Assembly: GCA_018433865.1 (NCBI GenBank)
Contig: JAHDQJ010000004.1
Location: forward strand, 186,001-250,000
Direction: 5' to 3'
From: Spirochaetales bacterium
GTDB taxonomy: Bacteria; Spirochaetota; Spirochaetia; Sphaerochaetales; Sphaerochaetaceae
Length of the DNA: 64,000 nt
Every line of letters begins with the position of its first letter. Position 1 is the stretch's first letter. A program made the position numbers and the translations under genes. Shown here piece by piece: positions 52,094 through 61,179 of the stretch. The notes below the pieces were generated by a model. It was not told where the DNA came from. It saw only the letters and a list, made by a program, of their open reading frames with translations, and made no database searches.

Positions 52094-52690
52094 GGAACGC
52101 ACTCCTGAGAGATCTATCGCGATCAACACGAGAAGCAGGGCGCACGTTGCGTTCAAGATCCGCATCGTCGCCCGAGTCCGCATGAATCGTGCGATGCTTG
52201 TGCCCGCGAGAGCCCACGTCGTCGTGGAGGCGAGACTCAAAAGGGCGAAGAGCATCGGGACGAGAACGAACGTGAGCGGTTGTTTCGGGATGTCGGAGAG
52301 AAAAGTTGAAAAGAGGGTAAGGCCATAGATGATCACCTTCGGGTTCATCAGTTGCAGCAGCATGCCGTTGACGAATCCCGGCGGGGATGAAAGCTGCGAA
52401 GGCAACTCATGACTCGCGCGATACGTATGATAGGCCAACCAGAGGATATAGAGTGCGCCGACGATCGAGAGGACGTGTCCGAACCGGTCGATCACGCGCT
52501 GCAATGAAAACGCAATCGCCATGCAGAGGACGAAGATCCCGAAGAATCCGCAACAGATTCCGAACAACAGCGGCATCGTCCTGCGGTAGCCGAACCGCAT
52601 GCTCGTCGCCGCCGCCATGACGTTGTTGGGCCCGGGACTGAACGTGGTGATGAAGGCAAACGGTATCAATGCGGCGAAGTCGATGTCCAT
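52085..52690 (-). CDS. LysE/RhtB family amino-acid exporter
   Basis: 201 residues, about six TM helices. The N-terminus (MDIDFAALIPFAFITTFSPGP, with NNVMAAA after it) is the LysE signature FSPGPNN. Then PPGFVNGMLLQLMNPKVIIYG. Exports amino acids or related small molecules; substrate not defined. Confidence 0.9.
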   Translation of the reverse strand: MDIDFAALIPFAFITTFSPGPNNVMAAATSMRFGYRRTMPLLFGICCGFFGIFVLCMAIAFSLQRVIDRFGHVLSIVGALYILWLAYHTYRASHELPSQLSSPPGFVNGMLLQLMNPKVIIYGLTLFSTFLSDIPKQPLTFVLVPMLFALLSLASTTTWALAGTSIARFMRTRATMRILNATCALLLVLIAIDLSGVRSLF

Positions 52691-53185
52691 GATGTATCCT
52701 GGAACGTATCTGCCCGATAATCAAGGGAATCTCCATGGAATCTGCACAGGGTGCCCCCCGCTTCACCCGATGTGCCGCTCCGGTGCAGTCATCGCTTCGC
52801 GAACCGAACAGTCCGGACCGACATGTCAGATGTTGCAAACGCTGCTCCTGGGAATCCAGGAAAAATAGCACATGTTCAAAAAATTGCAGTAATCAGGCAA
52901 ATAATTTCTAAACGCCTTTGAAATCCTCTTACGGGGTGCGTTCATTGCACCGGAAGATGGCACGCAAGGAGAATCACTGGTCATGTCAGATGCTTCAAGT
53001 TTGTACGAAACGCACCTGCCCGGTTTTGTCGCATATCAGATTTACTGTAAATGCATCAATAAATTATGTGCCCGTTGCTCCTTGCATGCACTTGTCATGA
53101 CCGTCATTTCTCCTGGCCTGAACAAAAAGTCAAATGACATGTGTAACCCAAAATTTCACTTCGTACGTGGGAATTTTCCGGGGGA
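52691..53185 (+). other. Non-coding stretch upstream of icd
   Basis: No supported gene. The half nearest icd is AT-richer than its surroundings. The 11-mer CATGTCAGATG occurs twice (52822-52832 and 52982-52992). Short open frames here lack ribosome sites and protein-like composition. Confidence 0.5.
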
Positions 53186-53214
53186 TTAACAATCCCATCC
53201 CTTTCTGTTACACT
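53186..53214 (+). promoter_or_regulatory. Promoter of icd
   Basis: -35 TTAACA (53186-53191), 17-base spacer, -10 TACACT (53209-53214), about 50 bases ahead of the ATG at 53270. Confidence 0.5.
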
Positions 53215-53269
53215 GACGCAGGTCAGGGAAATGCTCTTGACGCAACCAATTGAAACGCGAGGAGAACCT

Positions 53270-54478
53270 ATGGAACACAAGATTACCATGCAGGGATCGC
53301 ATCTGATCGTACCCGACAACCCGACCATACCATACATCGAAGGCGACGGCATCGGACCTGACATCTGGGCAGCTTCGGTCAGGGTATTCGATGCGGCGGT
53401 GAAGAAAGCCTACGGTGATGCTCGGAAGATTGCGTGGAAAGAGGTGCTTGCCGGAGAGAAGGCGTTCAAGAGAACTGGCCAGTGGCTTCCCCAGGAGACC
53501 GAGCAGATGCTCAAGGAGTATCTCGTCGGCATCAAGGGGCCGCTCACGACGCCCGTCGGGGGAGGTTTCAGGAGCTTGAATGTGACGATCCGGCAGAAGC
53601 TCGATCTCTTCGTCTGCCTCCGGCCCGTCAAATACTATCCGGGGATTCCCTCGCCGGTAAAGCATCCCGAATTGATTGACATGGTGGTCTTCCGTGAGAA
53701 TACGGAGGATGTGTATGCCGGTCTCGAGCTGAAGGAGGGCAGTACAGAGGCTCTCGAGCTCATTGCACACCTGAAGGAGCGTTACGGCTGGAATATCCGC
53801 AAGGACAGCGGTATCGGTATCAAGCCGGCAAGCGTGACCGGTTCCAAGCGTCTGATCAGGGCAGCCATCAAGTACGCCATAGAGCATAACCGTCCCTCGG
53901 TGACCCTCGTGCACAAAGGGAACATCATGAAATACACCGAAGGAGCCTTCAGGGAGTGGGGCTACGAGTTGGCGAAACAGGAATTCGGCGAACACACCGT
54001 AACCTGGGATGATATTCCCGATGGCAAGATTCCTGAGGGAAAGGTCCTGATCAAGGATGTGATCGCAGACGCTTTCTTGCAGCAGATCCTTACCAGACCG
54101 GAAGACTATGGGGTCATAGCCACCATGAACCTCAATGGGGATTACATGTCGGATGCCCTTGCAGCCCAGGTGGGTGGCATCGGTATCGCGCCGGGCGCGA
54201 ACATCAACTATGAGACAGGCAACGCCGTGTTCGAGGCAACACATGGGACCGCACCGAAGTATGCGGGACTCGACAAGGTCAATCCCAGTTCGGTGATTCT
54301 CTCGGGAGCCTTGATGCTCGACTACATGGGTTGGGGCGAAGCCGCACAACTGATCGACAAGGGCATCACCGGAGCGTTGGCAGCCAAGAAGGTCACCTAC
54401 GATTTCGCGAGACTGATGGAAGGAGCCACCGAGGTTTCCTGCAGCAAGTTCGGGGACTGCATCATCAGCCACATGTAA
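53270..54478 (+). CDS. icd: NADP-dependent isocitrate dehydrogenase
   Basis: 402 residues, ATG 53270 behind [20 protein letters not shown], the substrate-binding [13 protein letters not shown] with its Ser, and [12 protein letters not shown] match E. coli Icd, as does [17 protein letters not shown], whose Lys-Tyr pair indicates NADP preference. Converts isocitrate to 2-oxoglutarate, giving NADPH. With the fused HydB-GltD it is one of two likely entry points for NADPH metabolism in this window. It has its own promoter and terminator. Confidence 0.96.
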   Translation: MEHKITMQGSHLIVPDNPTIPYIEGDGIGPDIWAASVRVFDAAVKKAYGDARKIAWKEVLAGEKAFKRTGQWLPQETEQMLKEYLVGIKGPLTTPVGGGFRSLNVTIRQKLDLFVCLRPVKYYPGIPSPVKHPELIDMVVFRENTEDVYAGLELKEGSTEALELIAHLKERYGWNIRKDSGIGIKPASVTGSKRLIRAAIKYAIEHNRPSVTLVHKGNIMKYTEGAFREWGYELAKQEFGEHTVTWDDIPDGKIPEGKVLIKDVIADAFLQQILTRPEDYGVIATMNLNGDYMSDALAAQVGGIGIAPGANINYETGNAVFEATHGTAPKYAGLDKVNPSSVILSGALMLDYMGWGEAAQLIDKGITGALAAKKVTYDFARLMEGATEVSCSKFGDCIISHM

Positions 54479-54500
54479 CGTCCTGCCCGACTGCATCATC

Positions 54501-54531
54501 GCCCCTCCCCGAAACCGAGGAGGGGCTTTTT
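54501..54531 (+). terminator. Rho-independent terminator of icd
   Basis: GCCCCTCC (54501-54508) pairs with GGAGGGGC (54519-54526), then TTTTT, 22 bases beyond the icd stop. Confidence 0.9.
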
Positions 54532-55014
54532 CCTTGCATTCCTCTCTGTGATGTTGATATCTTCTTTCTTAAAAACAATATATATCGCACTAGAGGGTTC
54601 CAGGCCCATGTATAAAATGAATACATTCCAATTGTAAAGAGAAAAAAGGCATAAGATCACAATATTTACTGCAATGAGTCAAATTATTACTATATCAGTC
54701 CGTAATTTTATGTCATAAGTAGAGATATCCATTCCACATCCTCCACCCTGTCATGTGAGAAGCCAAGCCCATGAAAGAAAGCCGTGCAAATCCGAGCAAT
54801 CGGGTGACCATTGATAAGCCATTGTATCATAACATATTGTATGATAATCGTATGAAATCGCTCTTCACTGACTTCTTCCATGGCTCCTCTCCCACATGTC
54901 ACGTGTTCGCTTCCTTCCTACCTGTGACATTCTTTCAAACATCCTACATGCGCCATCCTTGGCCAACATGTGGTACAGTAGGAAAGAGACACTGGGAAAG
55001 GCAGGTACCCATTC
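54532..55014 (+). other. AT-rich non-coding stretch between icd and ybaK
   Basis: Clearly lower GC than its surroundings, particularly 54540-54860. No gene with ribosome site or recognisable product. It contains an imperfect inverted repeat TATCATA-N8-TATGATA (54824-54845). It could be old transferred DNA or a regulatory region for ybaK. Confidence 0.5.
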
Positions 55015-55491
55015 ATGTCATCCATCGTTCGTGTCCGGGAGTTCCTGAGACCATTCGGCCTGGAATCCCGGATCATAGAGTTTTCCGTATCGAGTGCGAC
55101 CGTTCCCCTCGCCGCCGAGGCTCTTGGGGTGGAAGGCGCGAGGATTGCCAAGACGCTCACCTTTGCCGCACCGACAGGGTGCATCCTTGTGGTAGCGGCA
55201 GGCGATGCACGGATCGATAATCGTAAGTTCCGTGCGCAATTCGGCATGAAGCCGAGGATGTTGGATGCCCCTTCGGTGGCAGCATCGACCGGACATGAGG
55301 TCGGAGGAGTCTGTCCATTCGCACTGCCCGAAGGCTGTACGGTACATGCAGACATCTCATTGCAACGATTCGATACGGTCTTTCCTGCATGCGGATCGGC
55401 GAACTCGGCGATTCCTATGACGTGTGATGAGCTGTTCCATATCGCAGGGTGTGCCGGATGGGTCGATGTCTGCAGCAATTGGGAAGTATGA
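55015..55491 (+). CDS. ybaK: YbaK/EbsC-type aminoacyl-tRNA deacylase
   Basis: 158 residues. The YbaK fold motifs are KTLTFAAPTGCILVVAAGDARID, MKPRMLDAPSV...TGHEVGGVCPFALP, and the C-terminal VFPACGSANSAIPMTCDELF. Substrates in the family are mischarged Cys-tRNA(Pro) or Ala-tRNA(Pro). ATG 55015; the ribosome site is AAAGGCAGG, weak. Convergent with the RRM gene. Confidence 0.85.
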   Translation: MSSIVRVREFLRPFGLESRIIEFSVSSATVPLAAEALGVEGARIAKTLTFAAPTGCILVVAAGDARIDNRKFRAQFGMKPRMLDAPSVAASTGHEVGGVCPFALPEGCTVHADISLQRFDTVFPACGSANSAIPMTCDELFHIAGCAGWVDVCSNWEV

Positions 55492-55496
55492 GCGGA

Positions 55497-55525
55497 TAAA
55501 AAAACGAGGAGCATGAAGCTCCTCG
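55497..55525 (-). terminator. Rho-independent terminator of the RRM gene
   Basis: On the minus strand CGAGGAGC (55525-55518) pairs with GCTCCTCG (55512-55505) and is followed by a T-run (55504-55497). The hairpin may also serve ybaK in the other direction. Confidence 0.9.
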
Positions 55526-55547
55526 TTGTAGTCGGATCCCGTTAGGA

Positions 55548-55826
55548 TTAGTAGCGGTAATCGTTCCTTGCCGGACGGGGCTTTGCAATCGCCTCGTTGA
55601 CACGAAGATTACGACCATCAAGATCCTGGCCATCAAGCTGGCTGATCGCTGCGACTGCTGCCGCATCGTCTTCCATCTCGACGAAACCGAAGCCCTTCGG
55701 GCGGCGGGTCTCACGATCGATGATGATGTTCGCGCTCACTACGGTTCCGTACTGGGCGAACAAGTCCCAAAGCTGCTCTTCGGTGGTGTTGTAACTCATG
55801 TTACCAACATAAATTTTCTTTGCCAT
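55548..55826 (-). CDS. RRM-type RNA-binding protein
   Basis: 92 residues. One RRM: RNP2 KIYVGNMSY at the N-terminus and RNP1 KGFGFVEM. A short tail (AIAKPRPARNDYRY) follows. These glycine-poor bacterial RRM proteins are often cold-induced RNA chaperones. The ATG at 55826 has AAGGA with a long leader, a hairpin and a good promoter upstream. Confidence 0.93.
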   Translation of the reverse strand: MAKKIYVGNMSYNTTEEQLWDLFAQYGTVVSANIIIDRETRRPKGFGFVEMEDDAAAVAAISQLDGQDLDGRNLRVNEAIAKPRPARNDYRY

Positions 55827-55840
55827 GCTCGGCGTCCTTC

Positions 55841-55856
55841 ACAGGCAACTGCCTGT
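55841..55856 (-). promoter_or_regulatory. Leader hairpin next to the RRM ribosome site
   Basis: ACAGGCA-AC-TGCCTGT, 7-base arms, ends two bases before GAAGGA on the minus strand. A hairpin at this place could limit translation. Confidence 0.5.
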
Positions 55857-55984
55857 TTACATAGAATTTGCTTCATTTTGGCAGTCTGGATCGTGTAACC
55901 TGTCCGTGAAGTGACTCCGTGAAGTACGCATCGAACTAAGAAAGGATAACGCAGGATCTGTAACGCAAAATTGTCAGCACGTAT

Positions 55985-56013
55985 ACCCTAGCACTTCCGC
56001 CAATATTAGTCAA
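55985..56013 (-). promoter_or_regulatory. Promoter of the RRM gene
   Basis: -35 TTGACT (56013-56008), 17-base spacer, -10 TAGGGT (55990-55985). The leader to ATG 55826 would be about 150 bases, typical of cold-shock genes. Confidence 0.55.
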
Positions 56014-56032
56014 TCGTATCGGAGAGGCCCGT

Positions 56033-57397
56033 TCAACGCAGAAAGAACTTCACCAGTTTTTCCTTTCTTTTCCCGTAGGGATGATACCGGAATGGCAAGT
56101 CGAACAGGTTGGATTTCTTCACGATGCTCTTGAAATGGGTGAACGTATCGAAACTTGCTTTGCCGTGGTATGCCCCCATGCCGCTTTCGCCGACTCCCCC
56201 GAACGGCATCCGGGATGTGGCCAGGTGGATGACCGTGTCATTGATGCATCCGCCTCCGAATGAAATCTCGGACAGGCATCGCCGTTCCGTCCCGATCGAG
56301 GTGGTGAAGAGATAGCACGCCAGCGGTTTTGCCCGTGAACGGACAAGTGCGATTGCCTCGTCAAGGGTTCCGTAGGACAGCACCGGGAGGATCGGACCGA
56401 ATATCTCCTGTTGCATCACCGGGGCATCGGGCTGGACGTGCTGCAGTATCGTGGGAACGATCTGCAAGGTTTCCCGATCACCGATACCTCCACGACGGAT
56501 GTCCTGATCCTCCAGCAATCCCATGAGCCGATCATAGTGACGGGCATTGATGATGGACGGGAAACCGGTGAGGTCGCCACCGGGGAAGAACGACTCGATT
56601 TCCCTCTCCAATGCATCAAGAAAACGGGTTTCCACCGATTTCTCCACCAGCACGTAATCGGGAGCGACGCACGTCTGCCCGGCGTTCAGGAACTTGCCGA
56701 ACGCGATCCTCCGGGCGGCAAGCGTGATGTCTGCGCTCGCATCCACGATCGCCGGGCTCTTGCCTCCCAGCTCCAACGTGACGGGGGTGGGATGTCGTGA
56801 GGCTTTCTCCATCACGAGTTTTCCTACCTGGACGCTGCCAGTGAAGAAGATATGGTCGAAACGCTGCTCGAGGAGCTCTTCGTTCTCGGCCCTTCCCCCG
56901 AGGACCACCGAGACATCCTCGGGCTCAAACGTTTCCCCGATGAGGGTTGCGATGATTCTACTGGTCGCAGGAGCATAGGCTGAAGGCTTGAGGACGACGC
57001 TGTTTCCCGCTGCGATCGCACCGACGAGAGGATTGAGGCAAAGTTGGAACGGATAGTTCCACGGAGACATGATGAGCACGACCCCATAAGGCTCGGCTAT
57101 GATGAAGGACCTGGCAGGGAACTGTGCGAGAGGCGTCCTGACCCGTCGTCTCCTGCTCCAGGAGCCGAGGTGGGAAAGCGCATGGGATAACTCTTCGCGC
57201 ACCATGCCGACTTCGGTCATGTATCCTTCGAACCCGCTTTTGTGCAAATCCGTGTACAGTGCATTCAGGATATCCTTTTCCCTGGCGATGATCTGTGACT
57301 TCAGGCGACTCAGGAGCACTCTCCTTCGCCCGATATCGCCTGTCTTTCCACTGAGCACATGCTCACGTTGCTTCGCGATGAGATTCGGTATGTCCAT
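56033..57397 (-). CDS. Aldehyde dehydrogenase (ALDH3-like)
   Basis: 454 residues. IMSPWNYPFQLCLNPLVGAI, GNSVVLKPS, FTGSVQVGKLV, VTLELGGKSP, the catalytic Cys in NAGQTCVAPDYVLV and EIFGPILPVL are all present. The short length and C-terminal hydrophobic, basic end fit class-3 ALDH. Broad fatty/aromatic aldehyde oxidation using NAD(P). The start at 57397 is preferred because the family begins near it. It follows the membrane protein gene by 13 bases. Confidence 0.95.
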   Translation of the reverse strand: MDIPNLIAKQREHVLSGKTGDIGRRRVLLSRLKSQIIAREKDILNALYTDLHKSGFEGYMTEVGMVREELSHALSHLGSWSRRRRVRTPLAQFPARSFIIAEPYGVVLIMSPWNYPFQLCLNPLVGAIAAGNSVVLKPSAYAPATSRIIATLIGETFEPEDVSVVLGGRAENEELLEQRFDHIFFTGSVQVGKLVMEKASRHPTPVTLELGGKSPAIVDASADITLAARRIAFGKFLNAGQTCVAPDYVLVEKSVETRFLDALEREIESFFPGGDLTGFPSIINARHYDRLMGLLEDQDIRRGGIGDRETLQIVPTILQHVQPDAPVMQQEIFGPILPVLSYGTLDEAIALVRSRAKPLACYLFTTSIGTERRCLSEISFGGGCINDTVIHLATSRMPFGGVGESGMGAYHGKASFDTFTHFKSIVKKSNLFDLPFRYHPYGKRKEKLVKFFLR

Positions 57398-57410
57398 GAT
57401 GCCGTTCCGA

Positions 57411-57842
57411 CTACTTTTGGATCTGCATGATGCTGGCAAGCACGATCAGGTGCAGGACGACCTGCTCGATCCATGCGAACCACCCCGAACCGTCGAATCG
57501 TCCGAAATCGATGGTCAGCACATCGAGGATCACGATCAATGCGACCCAGAATATCCAGATGAACGTAAGCGCGATCGTAACGAACTTGTCGGGGATTCCC
57601 GTGACGAAGAGCTGAGCACCGAGAAAGATTCCGCAGAGCAGCTCAAGCGTGGAAAGGACATAGAGGAACAACTCCCTGTCTCCGCCGAACATGTTGGAGA
57701 GCTCGCGTGAGAGCGCTCCGCCGGTTCCGCGTCCCGATGAGAATCCGATGATTCCCATCGCGATGAAGAGCAACGAGATCAACAGTTGCAGGATCTTCGG
57801 CGAAGCAAGCACTTGCAGCGATTTCTTCGGATTTTGTGCCAT
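57411..57842 (-). CDS. Small membrane protein of unknown function
   Basis: 143 residues, ATG 57842 behind AAGGAG. Four TM helices (about 15-35, 55-75, 82-105, 118-140). A glycine-rich GRGTGGALSREL segment lies after TM1. No family recognised. It sits directly upstream of the aldehyde dehydrogenase in a likely operon. Confidence 0.75.
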   Translation of the reverse strand: MAQNPKKSLQVLASPKILQLLISLLFIAMGIIGFSSGRGTGGALSRELSNMFGGDRELFLYVLSTLELLCGIFLGAQLFVTGIPDKFVTIALTFIWIFWVALIVILDVLTIDFGRFDGSGWFAWIEQVVLHLIVLASIMQIQK

Positions 57843-57894
57843 GACAGATTCTCCTTGGTGTGAGATGCATGAAAGCCGAGCGGCATGTGCGCAC

Positions 57895-58383
57895 TCAGTT
57901 CTTGTTCCGTTTCCTTTTCGATACCATCGCCAGCAGATTGTCTGTCGAACGCAGTCTCCTGCTGATGTCACGTGCGAGATTCATGATGATCATCGTGTAG
58001 ATCATCAGGTGGGTTTTCGAGAGTAGGTAGAGATTGCGATTCGTCAGGCTGATCACATCGACATCGGTCAGACAGACCGCCGATGCGGCGCAGCTTTGGA
58101 TGTCGATAAGCTCCATCTCTCCGAACGAGTCCCCTCCGTGGAGGATGGTGATCTCACGGTCGGATGAGGCATGCAGTTCTTCAGGATGTTTCTGTATGGA
58201 GACATCACCCTCGACGATGAAGAATACCGTGTTGTTCGGCTCACCTTGGCGAAGGATGACCGTTCCCTTTGGGTAGGTCACCTCATCAAGGAGGGGGCGG
58301 ATCACATTCAGTTCGGCTTCGCCCAGCCCTCCGAACATGCTGTGCTTGCACAAGAATTCGTTGCTTACCCTGCATTCTGACAT
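57895..58383 (-). CDS. Cyclic-nucleotide-binding domain protein without DNA-binding domain
   Basis: 162 residues. A single cNMP-binding (Crp-like) domain: YPKGTVILRQGEPNNTVFFIVEGDVSI and the phosphate-binding cassette GGDSFGEMELIDIQSCAASAVC. The normal Arg in the cassette (GELALLxxxPRxAT) reads Cys, so binding of cAMP is doubtful. No HTH is present; a coiled C-terminal helix ends KRKRNKN. Possibly a sensor subunit. Upstream of the membrane protein. Confidence 0.88.
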   Translation of the reverse strand: MSECRVSNEFLCKHSMFGGLGEAELNVIRPLLDEVTYPKGTVILRQGEPNNTVFFIVEGDVSIQKHPEELHASSDREITILHGGDSFGEMELIDIQSCAASAVCLTDVDVISLTNRNLYLLSKTHLMIYTMIIMNLARDISRRLRSTDNLLAMVSKRKRNKN

Positions 58384-58472
58384 ACCTCATGATACTTCGG
58401 CTCATGCATGGGTGCAAGAGCTGTGTGCAGACGCAAGCAAGCAATTCGGAACTTAATCCATTTTGCTTGTCG

Positions 58473-58500
58473 ATTCATATTCGTCTTTGTATCTTATAAT
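58473..58500 (+). promoter_or_regulatory. Promoter of the FMN reductase gene
   Basis: -10 TATAAT (58495-58500) with -35 ATTCAT (58473-58478), 16-base spacer. A weaker alternative is TTGTCG with TATCTT. Confidence 0.4.
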
Positions 58501-58534
58501 CATTACAAAATAGCATATCCCAAGGAGAAATTTC

Positions 58535-59113
58535 ATGAGTGTACCAAAGATTGGAATCATCATAAGCAGCACCCGGGCATCACGGGTAGGGGAACAGGCG
58601 GCACGATTTGTCGAGTCCGTTGCATCGAAGCGCACCGATCTCTCGTTCGAGATCGTCGATCTCAGAGATTACCCGATGCCGTTCTTCGATGAAGTCGCAT
58701 CGAACGCTTACGTTCCCTCGACCAACGAAGTGGCCCAAAGGTGGCAGAAGAAGGTGGCAAGCTTCGATGGCTACATCTTCGTGACCGCTGAGTACAACAA
58801 CAGCATCACCGGTGTGCTCAAGAACGCACTCGATTATGCCTACCCGGAGTGGAACCGCAAGGCAGCGGCCTACTTCTCCTACGGTTCGGCAGGCGGAGCG
58901 CGTGCCGTACAGCACCTGCGCGACATCTGCGTGGAACTGCAGATGGCTCCGGTCAGACACTCCGTGCTCATCCAAGGGAATGATTTCTTCCCGATCATGA
59001 ACGGACAGAAGCAAGTCAAGGAACTGACCTACCTCGAGCCGCTGGTGACCCAGATGCTCGATCAGCTCTCTTGGTGGACCGTGGCATTAAAGGACGCACG
59101 CGAGAAATCCTGA
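58535..59113 (+). CDS. NADPH-dependent FMN reductase family protein
   Basis: 192 residues. IGIIISSTRASRVGEQAARF (FMN phosphate loop), VTAEYNNSITGVLKNALDYAY and SYGSAGGARAVQHLR match the FMN_red (ChrR/YieF-like) family. Reduces FMN or quinones/azo compounds using NAD(P)H. A GGAG ribosome site precedes ATG 58535. Confidence 0.93.
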   Translation: MSVPKIGIIISSTRASRVGEQAARFVESVASKRTDLSFEIVDLRDYPMPFFDEVASNAYVPSTNEVAQRWQKKVASFDGYIFVTAEYNNSITGVLKNALDYAYPEWNRKAAAYFSYGSAGGARAVQHLRDICVELQMAPVRHSVLIQGNDFFPIMNGQKQVKELTYLEPLVTQMLDQLSWWTVALKDAREKS

Positions 59114-59236
59114 TCACACGGGATCCGGCATGCTAGGAGGGAGAAGGCACACGCTTTCTCCCTTTTCCTTTTGTGCAAGCTGACCAAGATCCTTTTCCCA
59201 GCATCCGCTCGGAAACATATCGTCTCCTTCACCCCC

Positions 59237-59273
59237 TTGACGGATTGCAGCATTTTAAAATAACATGTGTTAT
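59237..59273 (+). promoter_or_regulatory. Promoter and palindrome of the TetR gene
   Basis: -35 TTGACG (59237-59242), 17-base spacer, -10 region overlapped by the palindrome ATAACA-TG-TGTTAT (59260-59273). This is a likely site for autoregulation. Confidence 0.5.
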
Positions 59274-59301
59274 ATCATGAGTGTCATGGAGGAAAGGAGC
59301 C

Positions 59302-59880
59302 ATGCCGAAGCGTGTGCATGTCACGAGCGACAAGATCTTGGAAGCTGCATTCGCCCTGACGCGGGAACTTGGCAGCGAAGCCCTGAACGCACGAAGCCTT
59401 GCGAAGAGGATCGGCTGTTCGACACAACCGATCTTCAGTCGATTCAGCTCCATGGAGGAATTGAAGCGAACATTGCATACATACCTCGGCGAGTATTTCA
59501 ACGCTTACGTGGCAAAGCGGATGAGAGGGGACAATACCTTCGGCCAAGTTGGTACGGCCTACATCAGTTTCGCCAAGGAGGAACCGAACCTCTTCAGGAT
59601 CCTCTTCATGTCGGATATCCGCAAGCTTGACGGATTCGTCGGTTTTTTCAGTGATGAGGACAACAAGGAACTGGCGGAGAACCTCTGTGAACGCATGGGG
59701 ATATCCTTGGAGGCCGCGAGAATGCTCTACATGAAGTCCTGGATATTCTCACATGGCATCGCATCGATGATCGCTACGGACAGCATCCGGCTCTCTGATC
59801 AGGAGATCAGTGAAATGCTCGGGGAATCATATCGCGCGTTTTTACATCAGGCATCAGAGCCTAAAGGGGAAGCTGAATGA
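59302..59880 (+). CDS. TetR family transcriptional regulator
   Basis: 192 residues. The N-terminal HTH is ILEAAFALTRELGSEALNAR, then SLAKRIGCSTQPIFSRFSSM; the C-terminal ligand-binding part resembles the TetR/WHG group. The start ATG 59302 has AAGGAG upstream. Its stop overlaps the ATG of the hydrolase by 4 bases (ATGA), so it likely regulates it. Confidence 0.9.
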   Translation: MPKRVHVTSDKILEAAFALTRELGSEALNARSLAKRIGCSTQPIFSRFSSMEELKRTLHTYLGEYFNAYVAKRMRGDNTFGQVGTAYISFAKEEPNLFRILFMSDIRKLDGFVGFFSDEDNKELAENLCERMGISLEAARMLYMKSWIFSHGIASMIATDSIRLSDQEISEMLGESYRAFLHQASEPKGEAE

Positions 59881-61178
59881 TCGGATTTTCGGTGGTCTTC
59901 GTATTGGTCGCACTCGAGGTGACCCTCTTTTTCCTGCAAGGCAAGGAAAGTAACGTGGCACGGAGCATGCACATGTTCTCACGGATTGTCCTCGGGGCTG
60001 TGATGCTCCTGTTGTTCGGTACGACCGTGCTCCATTGGAACCTTGCATGGTTCGGAGTCATGCTCTATCTCGTGGTGACAGGCACGTGGCCATTGATCAC
60101 GATATGGCGCGGTCGTCAACCCAAGAACCGTCGCGCCGGTGCCTTGGTGGGGAAAATCGTTCTCATCGGCTTCATCTCGATACCGTTGGCGCTGTTCCCC
60201 CAGCCGAAGGACGTGGAGCCGACGGGGAGTTACCCGGTGGCAAGCGAAGCGTATACGTGGACCGACGTGACACGGGATGAACCCTTTACCGACGCACCCG
60301 ACTCGCGTCGCGTCACCGTCCAGTTCTGGTATCCCGATATCGCACAAGGAGAGTTTCCCCTTGTGGTGTTCTCCCACGGAGCATTCGGCTACCGCAAGAG
60401 CAATCTCTCCACCTTCATCGATCTTGCGAGCAACGGGTATGTGGTATGCAGCATCGACCACCCCTATCATGCGTTCGTCACCAGACAGGCCGACGGACGC
60501 TCCATCCCCGTCGATATCGGGTTCTTGCAGAGTGCCATCGCGGCGCAGAACGGAACGGTGACCGGCAGGCAACTGCATGATCTTGAGCAATCATGGATGC
60601 AGCTGCGAACCTCCGACATGCAGTTCGTGTTGGACACGATCATGACATACACGGCTTCGCCGGGGAGTCCGGCAGTGTTCTCCCATATCCTGAAGGATGC
60701 AGTCGGTGTGTTCGGACACTCCATGGGCGGAGCGACCGCAGCGGCGATCGGACGGGACCGAACGGATGTCGATGCCGTCATCGTCCTCGACGGGACGATG
60801 ATGGGGGAGCAATCCCATATGCGAAAGGAAGGGGATTCCTCGGATGCAGCATATCCCAAACCGATACTGAATCTGTTCAATGAAGAGCATGGCAGAGACT
60901 CTGGTGCACTCGGAGATGCCTATCCGAATGCATACATGCATGCCAGGAGTACGAATTCCTCCCAGGTTACCGTGTACGGTTCGGGGCACTTGAACTTCAC
61001 GGATCTTCCGCTTGTGTCGCCGATCCTTGCGCGGCTGCTCGGCACGGGAACCGTCGATGCGGTCGAATGCATCCGGACGACGAACCATCTGGTGCGTGCG
61101 TTCTTCGATCGCCATCTGAAGGGAGCTCAGGTGGAAATCTCACGAGAGCGATTCGTCCACGCAGGAGAGGCCCTGTGA
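59877..61178 (+). CDS. Membrane-anchored alpha/beta hydrolase
   Basis: 433 residues. Four N-terminal TM helices (about 3-20, 37-53, 56-74, 92-108) precede a soluble domain of the PAF-acetylhydrolase/dienelactone type, with an oxyanion-type VVFSHGAFGYRKSN and nucleophile elbow GHSMGG (about residues 279-284); the acid and His are towards the end (GSGHLNFTD). It is translationally coupled to tetR. Convergent with the ABC permease gene. Lipid or ester hydrolysis at the membrane is likely; the substrate is unknown. Confidence 0.87.
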   Translation: MIGFSVVFVLVALEVTLFFLQGKESNVARSMHMFSRIVLGAVMLLLFGTTVLHWNLAWFGVMLYLVVTGTWPLITIWRGRQPKNRRAGALVGKIVLIGFISIPLALFPQPKDVEPTGSYPVASEAYTWTDVTRDEPFTDAPDSRRVTVQFWYPDIAQGEFPLVVFSHGAFGYRKSNLSTFIDLASNGYVVCSIDHPYHAFVTRQADGRSIPVDIGFLQSAIAAQNGTVTGRQLHDLEQSWMQLRTSDMQFVLDTIMTYTASPGSPAVFSHILKDAVGVFGHSMGGATAAAIGRDRTDVDAVIVLDGTMMGEQSHMRKEGDSSDAAYPKPILNLFNEEHGRDSGALGDAYPNAYMHARSTNSSQVTVYGSGHLNFTDLPLVSPILARLLGTGTVDAVECIRTTNHLVRAFFDRHLKGAQVEISRERFVHAGEAL

Positions 61179-61179
61179 T

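Noticed and set aside
52918-53100. 60-codon open frame upstream of icd
   Set aside because: No ribosome site or conserved motif; likely chance.
54708-54902. 64-codon open frame on the minus strand in the AT-rich stretch
   Set aside because: No ribosome site and no protein-like family; composition follows the AT-rich DNA.
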